Source: Boesenbergia rotunda
Taxonomy: Eukaryota > Streptophyta > Magnoliopsida > Zingiberales > Zingiberaceae
NCBI GenBank assembly: GCA_024364735.1
Contig: JAGFNQ010000884.1
Span: forward strand, 62,001 to 126,000
Reading direction: 5' to 3'
Length of the DNA stretch: 64,000 nucleotides
Position numbers and translations under genes: made by a program. The notes below the pieces were generated by a model. The model saw only the letters and a program-made list of their open reading frames with translations, was not told where the DNA came from and did not search any database. Below are positions 56,108 through 64,000 of the stretch, in pieces. The first letter of the stretch is position 1; every line of letters begins with the position of its first letter.

Positions 56108-57545
56108 ATGTCTTCTCTGAATTTGCGTTCCATTTTGGACACCAATAAACTGACTGGGCCGAACTTCATGGACTGGCTTCGAAACCTGAGGATAGTCCTC
56201 AAGGCAGAGAAGCTTGCCTATGTCCTTGAAGATCAACTTCCTAACCATCCTCCAGAAGGTGCAACTCCAGACCAGCTAGTGGCCTATCAGAAACATGTGA
56301 CCGATTCTGAACTTGCGAGTTGCATCATGCTAGCCTCTATGATACCTGAGCTGCAAAAGTAGCATGAGCATATGGATGCTTATACCATCAACTTCCATCT
56401 TCATGAGTTGTTTGAAGAGTAGGTGAGATCCGAAAGGTTCGAAGTCTCCAAACTCCTCTTCACCTCTAAGATGCAGGAAGGCACTTCTGCCTCACAATTT
56501 GTGTTAAAGATGTTGGGGTACATTGAGCGACTAAACACACTCGGTTTTGCAATGGATCATGAACTAAGTATTGACTTAATTCTGCATTGTTTGCCCAAGA
56601 GTTATTCACAATTTGTGATGAACTATCGGATGAACAAGCTGAAAACTACCATTCCTGAGTTGCTCAACCTGCTAAAGACTGTAGAGCCTTCTGTAAAGCA
56701 GGATCAAAAGACGGTTCTGTTAGTTGGTTCCTCGAAGAAAGGTTCTAAGAGGAAGGCCAAAGAACAGAATAAGGGAAAGAAGAAAAAGGCCAAAAAGACT
56801 GAAAAGAAACCAAAAGGCACTTGCCATCATTGTGGCAAGGAGGGTCACTGGCGAAGAAACTGCAAGGTTTATCTTGAGTCCTTGAAGAATAAGGCATCTG
56901 ATGCCCCATCCTCTTCAGGTATCTTCGTTATTGAATGTCACTCTATTTCCTCTAATACCTGGGTACTTGATACTGGGTGTAGCTCACATATATGTAATGA
57001 CATACAGGGGCTAAGGAATAGAAGAAGACTCGTCAAAGGAGAAGCGAATTTGCGAGTTGGAAATGGAGCAAAGATTGCTGCTGTTGCCATCGGAACATAT
57101 TTGCTAAAGCTCCCCACTGGACGTGTCTTAGAATTGGATAATTGTTATTTTGTTCCTTCGTTAATAAAGAACATTGTATCTATTTCATGTTTGAATGAAA
57201 AGGGTTATCATTTAACTTTTAGTAACAATTGTTGTTACATAACTTTAAATGGCGTTCATTATGGGAATGGAACTTTGTGCAATGGTATCTACACATTAGA
57301 TTTATCCAGTGACGTTTTCAATATCGATGTTAGCAACAAACGTGCTCGAATAGATAATCGAATAGACTTCTACACTTGGCATTGCCGTCTTGGCCATGTA
57401 AGTAAGAAACGCATGACCGAATTACACCGATATAGAATTTTGGAATCATTTGAACCCGGTTCATTTGATACATGCGAATCATGCTTAAAAGGCAAGATGA
57501 CCAAATTACCCTTTTTCGGAAAAGGTAATCCAGTGGGAGAGTTGC
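56108..57545 (+). pseudogene. Element E' gag-protease, copia
   Basis: The start MSSLNLRSILDTNKLTGPNF and WLRNLRIVLKAE mark a gag of a different copia lineage from A, C, D and F. Stops are at 56360 and 56420 (TAG). Then come the UBN2 region, a Lys-rich stretch, the zinc knuckle CHHCGKEGHWRRNC, the protease active site WVLDTGCSSHICND and the gag-pre-integrase His/Cys module (WHCRLGHVSKKRM ... CESCLKGKM). The frame stops exactly where LTR M begins, before the integrase core. No reverse transcriptase from this element follows in the window. Confidence 0.9.
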
Positions 57546-59229
57546 TGTAACGACCCGGAAAATTCTCTTAATATTTTCTTAAAATATTAAGCATGTTTAA
57601 ATAATTTTCCAAGGGACCTAGAAATATTAAGGAGAACTTAGGCCTAGAAAATCCATGTGTTCTCATTTAAATTAAGAAAACTAAGTACCAATGAGCTTTA
57701 AATGGGCTCCAAAAATAGATATTAATTAGGTAAAATTAATATAAATTAGGTAAAATTAAAACAAATATAAAAGAATTTTATTTAGGAATATTGGCATAAT
57801 TATGGGTGATTTTAGGGGGGATTTTTGGAATTTAGGAAATAGAAATAATAAAATAAATGAAATAAAATTAAAATAAAAATAAAGGTGCATGAGCCAAGGA
57901 TTGAACCTTGGACCTCTTGTACAACCATGTAAGCCTTAACCAACTCACCTAGCAAGTGATTGTTGGGAGGAAATGAAGTGGATATTGGTTAAAGCATAGA
58001 AAAAGATGAAGGGTCATGGAAAGACTCTTCATTTACCTCCTTAATGGGCTATTAAAGGGGGGTTTTGGGAGTTACCTCTTCTTCCCATTACTTGCATTTT
58101 CGAAACTCTTCCTCCCCTCATTCTTGCCGAGCACCAAGAAGGGGTTTCCCCTTGGGAAAACTCCACAATAAGGTCCTACCACCAAGATCTAAAGGTTTCC
58201 TAAGGTTCCAAGGCTAGGGGTGATCAAGAGACAACAAGTCTTCCTTCTTCTTTCCATCTAAGGTCTAAAAATCAAGAAACCCCAAGGTAAGACTCCCTCA
58301 CCTGTGGTATAATAGTTCCCTATGATTTCCATGATTTTTAGCATGATATATTGGTTAGTTTACGAATTTGATGTTGAAAGGAAAGAAAACCAAGACCCTT
58401 ATGCTTAAGGGTTTCGGCCACCACGATTTCTAGGTCTATAAATATTCTAAAAATCTGTATAATGCTATTTAATGTTCCCTTATTATGTGTAGAGGTTAAG
58501 TATAATTTTTGTGAATTTTTGTAGTACCCTAGGACACCCTAGGGTTTCGGCCAACATGAAAGAAACAAAACTAAGAACCTTAAGTTTAAGGCCACCATGA
58601 TTTACAGGTCTATAATTATGCCAAAAATCATGATAATGTTATTTAATGTTTCCTTATAATGTGTAGAGGTTAAGTATAATTTTTGGGGATTTTTGGAGTA
58701 ACCTAGGACACCCTAGGGTTTCGGCCAACATGAAAGAAACAAAACTAGGAACCCTAAGTTTAAGGGTTTTGGCCACCATGATTTACAGGTTTATAATTAT
58801 GCCAAAAATCTTGATAATGTTATTTAATGTTCCCTTATGATGTGTAGAGGTTAAGTATAATTTTTGGGAATTTTTGGACTACCCTAGGATACCCTAGGGT
58901 TTCGGCCAACATGAAGGAACCTAAGCAAACACCCTAAGACACCCTAGGGTTTCGGCCGCCATGTTTATGGGTCTAAAATGATGATAAAAATCCCAATCAT
59001 GATGTTTAATGTACTCTCATGATGTCTAGAGGTTTAATACAATTTTTGGGAATTTTTGGGGTACCCTAGAGACCCCATATGTTTCGGCCAACCTCAAGGA
59101 CCCAAGGGTTAGGGTTGAGCCTTTAACTTCAAGTATATGTTTATGTGTTGCCATGATAAGTATGATAAGTTTATGTTCAGGATATGAATGATGCCATGAT
59201 AAGAATGATAGGGTTATGATCACGATAAA

Positions 59230-60310
59230 AATGATGCTATGATATGTTAGGTTCATAATATGAATGATGTCATGTTAAGTATGTTATGTTTATGTTTAAG
59301 AATGAAAATGATGCCATGTTTAAGAATGAAAATGATGCCATGTTTAAGAATGAAAATGATGTCATGTTAAGTATGTTATGTTTATGTTCATGATAAGAAT
59401 GATACATGCCATGCCTTATGAATGATACATATGTATGCCATGATTTATGAATAAGATGTATGTATGCCATGTCTTATGAATGAAGTTAAAGTACATGCCT
59501 TTAAGGCACAGCTATGATGTTAAGGTTATGATGAAGAATGATGGAACGACAAGTATGATTTAATGAATTGATGAATGAACGACAANNNNNNNNNNNNNNN
59601 NNNNNNNNNNNNNNNNNNNNNNNNNNNNNNNNNNNNNNNNNNNNNNNNNNNNNNNNNNNNNNNNNNNNNNNNNNNNNNNNNNNNNNNNNNNNNNNNNNNN
59701 NNNNNNNNNNNNNNNNNNNNNNNNNNNNNNNNNNNNNNNNNNNNNNNNNNNNNNNNNNNNNNNNNNNNNNNNNNNNNNNNNNNNNNNNNNNNNNNNNNNN
59801 NNNNNNNNNNNNNNNNNNNNNNNNNNNNNNNNNNNNNNNNNNNNNNNNNNNNNNNNNNNNNAAGAGGTTCATATGCTATGATAGGTTTTATACCATGAAT
59901 TATGCCATGCTTAGAATGTTCACTACGTTTATGAATTATGCCATGAATTATGCCATGCTTAGAATGTTCACTACGTTTATGAATTATGCCATGAATTATG
60001 CCATGCTTAGAATGCCTATGATGTTTATGTTTATGCCATGAATTATGCCATGCTTAGAATGTTCACTATGTTTATGATCTATGCCATGAATTATGTTCAC
60101 TATGTTTATGAATTATGCCTTGAATTATGCCATGCTTAGAATGTCTATGATGTTTATGTTTATGCCATGAATTATGCCATGCTTAGAATGTTTATGATGT
60201 TTATGTTTATGCCATGAATTATGCCATGCTTAGAATGTTTATGATGTTTAGGTTTATGCCATGTATCATGCCATGCTTAGAATGTTACTATGATTATGTT
60301 CATGCCATGC
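59230..60310 (+). repeat. Tandem repeats gaattatgccatgcttagaatg around the gap
   Basis: Units of about 45-55 bp (gaattatgccatgcttagaatgttcactacgtttat and variants) fill 59880-60300. Simpler aagaatgaaaatgatgccatgttt units fill 59290-59360. The array explains the gap. Confidence 0.88.
59586..59861. other. Assembly gap (276 N)
   Basis: It lies inside the tandem-repeat part of LTR M. Confidence 0.98.
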
Positions 60311-60793
60311 TATGTATACGACAAGTGACGAAAGATGTTATGTTCTAAGTAGAGCACCAAGTATGTTAATGTTTTATGTGCTCATTATGAGATGATGAAT
60401 GATGAATGGTTTTGTGAGTAGGAAAGAGTCTTACTAAGCCTGTGTGCTTATAGTCTTATTTCCTTATACCGCAGATCATTCAAGGGGACAATGAAGGAAG
60501 CAGCAGGAGGGCAAGAACGCATGTGTGTCGTAGTGACTTGGCCCAAGAAACTATATGTTTACTTATATGTTTGAATAGTGACTTATGGAACCTTATGACC
60601 TTATGATATGATGTTATGTGAGACATGATATGATGCTTAAGTTCAAAGTTAATATGCTAAGGTTCCCATGTCAATAAGTTAAGAATGGTAACAGGGCATG
60701 TATAAGTTATGTTATTCTGCTGCCTTATGATGTCTACATGCCCTAAGCATGTTAACGTAACGCCGCTTATGAAAAAAAAAAGCGGGCGTTACA

Positions 60794-62259
60794 GGATTTG
60801 CTACCTCGGGTTTATTAGGGATGCGCGCACAGTTGGTAAATTGCCGGACCCACAACAGTTGATTATTACTTTCACCTACTATATGTATTTAGTTTTCAGA
60901 AATTCATATTAGCATGTGGTGAATTTAATAATTAATTTTATGTTAGTTAGTTTCAGTTTCAGTTCAGATAGATATGTCATGCTATAGCTTACTTTTCAGT
61001 TCTAGTTCAGTATGTGTCATGTCTCAGTTATATGCCATGACATTCTATGATACGTATTTTAGCATGAGCCTAGCATGATTACTTATGGATATGAGCATGT
61101 ATGTGCATGGCATGTTTTACAAAAACATAATTCGAGTTTTCATAGTTTTGTGAGGCTAGATGGTACTTACTAAGCTTTATGCTTATTAGTTTGCATTTCC
61201 TTATACTGCAGATACCGGTAAAGGAAAGCACTAGTAGCGGAGGCGGCGGGCTTGATGCAAAGTGTGTGTGATGGTGGAGTTGGAATAAAAGTCTTCGGAA
61301 CTTGCAAAGCATAGAAACAGTCTTTATTATGCTCCTTTAGTTATTCCGCAATATATTATGTGAACCATGTATGAACTTAATTAGACTTGTATTCGTGGTG
61401 CCTAGTATGCTTGAAGTAGTTTACTTACCTGACTTAATATTGGTTTTGTGAATGCTTGAATGTCATGAGTCATTTACTTGTGATAGGGTAATTTAGACCC
61501 ATGTTTACGCTTTAGGAGTAAGAATTTGATACTTTTGATCTACATGCTAAATACTTAAGATATGCTTGTTCTAAGATTAATGCACCATATAGAATGACAT
61601 GTAGTAGCTAAGGATGCTTTTAGATATGGGAAATGAATAGTTACAATAAGAAGTTGATACAAACATGGCACATTCATGTTTATGCTTCTACATGTCGCTT
61701 TTATGATTTCTAAGTTGCTATTCCTGCTAGAAACCCTCTAAAAACATGTATCAAATGCCCTAGAATCATTGTAGATCTGTTAGGAAGCTTAGATATGAAT
61801 TTATGGAGCATTTGGTACGGAATAAGTCGACTTTGGCACATTCTGAAACTCTGAAATCTGGGGTTTTCAGAACTACCAGTCGACTGGGAAAACACCAGTC
61901 GACTGGTATCGGGCACAGAACCATTCGGTGGGCCGACCAGTCGACTGGTATATATCAGTCGACTGGTGCTGTGTAAAACAAAACTGGTGTAGAGCTGCTA
62001 GTTAGTGCTTTAGTCATGCAATGCAGAGGTTGGGGGATCAAATCCTGGCTAAGCTAATAAAATTAAAGTTTTTGGTTTTATTTTGGATGGTTAGTATTTT
62101 AAACATGATTATGAATTGTTAGTTCAGTAAATAGCGAAATAAGAAATTTGAAATTTTCCCAGTTGGTTTAGCATTATCAGAAATCACTAATTGGTCAGCC
62201 AGCCAGTTAGTTAGTAGCGATCCGCCTTACAGCTTAGTACCAGAAGGCGGGTACTTACA
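60794..62259 (+). repeat. Element N 5' LTR, left end not defined
   Basis: It ends gcgggtacttaca four bases before a primer site. It contains the same 'cttactaagc..tttgcatttccttatactgcag' block as LTR M (61168-61211) and four exact CAGTCGACTG palindromes (61877, 61896, 61938, 61956). A hairpin ccgcctt...aaggcgg lies at 62222-62250. I cannot find a matching tgtaag start, so the left part may be truncated or misjoined. Confidence 0.65.
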
Positions 62260-62262
62260 GAG

Positions 62263-62274
62263 TGGTATCAGAGC
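62263..62274 (+). other. Primer binding site, element N
   Basis: The sequence tggtatcagagc, complementary to initiator tRNA-Met, three bases after the LTR end. Confidence 0.9.
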
Positions 62275-62518
62275 AAGTTCCATCTTTCCTCCTCACACAC
62301 ATCAGCATTAGACCTGCAGCTTCCAAGTAAGAGTATCTCTCACCTTACTATATTTTCTTGCTTCCAGATTCATAGTATTTTCATGTTATTCATGCCATCT
62401 GTTTTCTAGCCAGTTCTTGTTTACAGTTAACGGAAGCATGTTTAATACCTTAGTTTATATCTGATAGCATGTTTTAGAATTAAAATATGAATTGTATGAT
62501 CCTCCTCTATTTTAGATA

Positions 62519-64000
62519 ATGGCAAGAGGACGCTCAGTTAGAAGAGCACCAGTTACTGAGCCTTAGCAGGAGGCAGACCACTCAGTGTCTCCAGCGGACC
62601 TGACAGAGGTAGTAGCACAACTGCAGAGACAGGTAGCGGAACAGCAGCAAGTAATTGCTGCTCTAACCGCTAATCAGCAGGCTACTCCCACTGTTACCCC
62701 AGAACCCCAGGTGGAGACGCCGATGGTGACGGAGGTTCCACCTGTGGCACCAGTCCCACCAGTCATGCCTGTAGCCCTATCAGCAGGGGCAAAGAGGGAA
62801 GCTTATCTGATCCAGTGGCAGAAGATCAAGCCAGAGACCTTCTCAGGAACCAGTGAACCATGGGATGCCCAAGCTTGGTTCAAGACACTAGAGAGTACCA
62901 TAGAGCTCCTAGACTGGCCAGAGCATGAGAAAGTGAAGTGTGCCTCCTTCTGCCTAGCCGGAGATGCGCGTATGTGGTGGGAGCGCATCAAGATGAAACG
63001 CCCAGTCAATCAGATGACCTGGGCTAGTTTTGCGGAAGAGTTCTTTGAAGAATTCTTCCACATGCGGGTCACAAACCGCCACTACGACGAGTTCACTGAA
63101 TTTCGGCAGGGCAACCTACCAGTAGAGGAAGCCGTGAAGAGATTCAACAGACTGGCTCGCCTGTGCCCTGAGCCGGTCCATACTGAACGAGAGCGAGTTA
63201 GGCTAATGCTCAAGATGCTAAGGCCAGAGATAGCACTGAATGTGGCCAGCGGCATCCATAGGCCGCAAACCTCAGAGGAACTAGTTAGCAGTGCTCTGAT
63301 CACCGAGCATTACCTGAACAACATGCGACAGCAAAAGGCAGTTGTGACAGAGAATAAGGGCCAAGGAAGTAGCACAGGGACTCAGAAACCCCAGGGCTCC
63401 AACTCTAACTGGAAAGGAAAGAATCAAGGCAAAAGAAAGCAGTGGAACAATTCAAAAGGGGAGCCAACCAATAAGCAAACCAAGTATCCCACTTGTTCCA
63501 ACTGTGGGAGACAACACTTAGGAGTCTGCCGCCTGGGCACCCGAGGGTGCTACACCTGTGGTCAGGAAGGGCATATCGCCAAGCAATGCCCTAACAAGGC
63601 CAACTTACCTCCCCCACAGCCTATTCAGTATGGAGGTAAGCCGGCCCAGCTTCACCTGATGCAGACTGCACTAGAGGGTCCTCAGATCAGTCAAGGCAGA
63701 TTAGAAGCTCCACCAGCTACCACCAATGCACGGGTTTTCTCACTGACCAGAGAGGATGTAGCCACCGCCTCTACAGTTGTTACAGGTCAGATTAGTATTT
63801 TAAACCTGCATGCATCTGTACTTTTCGATACTGGGGCAACCCATTCATATGTATCCAGGACATTCGCCGGAAAACTAGCAGTACCTCCAGATGTACTTAG
63901 TGGTCAGTTCCTGACTACTCTGCCCTCCGAAGACATCATGGCATCTACACACTGGCTCCTTGCCATACCAGTCAACATTTCAGACAGAGAGCTTTACTGT
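62519..64000 (+). pseudogene. Element N gag-protease (Ty3/gypsy), runs off the window
   Basis: ATG at 62519, then a TAG at codon 16 (62564-62566), after which the frame is open to the end of the window. It has a Retrotrans_gag domain (KPETFSGTSEPWDAQAWF, CASFCLAGDARMWWERIK, FAEEFFEEFFHMRV, FRQGNLPVEEAVKRFNRLAR). Two zinc knuckles follow: the atypical CSNCGRQHLGVC and the canonical CYTCGQEGHIAKQCP. The pepsin-like protease begins with the active site FDTGATHSYVS near 63828. This order and sequence are those of Ty3/gypsy chromovirus-type elements. Apart from the one stop the element looks young. Translation could also start at a later Met (62720 region), but family members normally begin near the first ATG. 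Confidence 0.9.

Larger units (their letters stand above)
57546..60793 (+). mobile_element. LTR M, Ty3/gypsy-type, containing an assembly gap
   Basis: It runs tgtaacgacccgg...gggcgttaca, with 7-bp complementary ends. It carries a donor-like site (58287), four repeats of about 170 bp around accctagggtttcggcc (58500-59110), ATG-rich tandem repeats on both sides of the gap, and 'cttactaagc...ccgcag' near 60430-60474. The left flank is gttgc and the right flank is ggatt, so there is no target-site duplication, and the right flank is not element E'. The two halves may come from different copies. Confidence 0.75.

Noticed and set aside
58500..59110. Telomere-like ccctagggttt words
   Set aside because: They are spaced by about 170 bp within LTR M and are not tandem tttaggg repeats.
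59501..60041. ORFs of 107-157 codons around 59.5-60.0 kb
   Set aside because: They are mostly gap, the rest being ATG-rich tandem repeats.

Overview
The window is nuclear DNA from a repeat-rich flowering plant, probably a monocot. It is dominated by nested Ty1/copia and Ty3/gypsy LTR retrotransposons. It also holds a CACTA transposon, a TRIM, and only one recognisable host gene, an NTF2/G3BP-like gene with plant-style introns. I cannot name the species; Zingiberales is only a guess. Coordinates of LTRs and target-site duplications (TSDs) below were read by eye from the sequence. Element letters A-N are mine.

Region 1 (1-24.6 kb) is a nest of Sirevirus-like copia elements. Element A has an LTR end, a tRNA-Met-type primer site, gag and a nearly full-length pol. 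A solo LTR (E, TSD taacc) interrupts it next to the primer site. Element B (TSD caatc) interrupts its gag. A second gag (element F) is interrupted by a 3.5-kb solo LTR (G, TSD aatgt) and by a complete short gag-only element (H). F ends in a 3' LTR whose termini read TA...TA.

Region 2 (24.6-28.8 kb) is a decayed CACTA/En-Spm transposase on the minus strand, with one terminal repeat and subterminal repeats kept. A complete 701-bp TRIM (TSD atatc) sits inside it. Region 3 (28.8-33.7 kb) has no recognised gene and holds small inverted-repeat elements and dispersed repeats.

Region 4 (33.7-37.9 kb) is the host gene. Exons 1-3 lie on the plus strand up to an 81-N gap. The following three exons lie on the minus strand beyond it, so the locus is either rearranged or misassembled.

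Region 5 (37.9-52.1 kb) is another copia nest, mostly on the minus strand (C inside D, with K and J nearby), made of pol-less elements. It contains two two-exon genes of a plant 'putative transposon protein' family (Transposase_32-like), one intact in reading frame and one decayed. Region 6 (50.4-64 kb) holds Ty3-like LTRs (L, M, N), a second copy of the E-type LTR with its own copia gag-protease, and a Ty3/gypsy gag-protease running off the window end.

The most interesting signals are non-coding. Five copia elements carry an inverted repeat that brackets the polypurine tract and the start of the 3' LTR; in one element both arms have changed together. Several LTR families carry arrays of short hairpins with a constant loop and varying stems. 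An identical 10-bp palindrome recurs in LTRs of both copia and gypsy elements.
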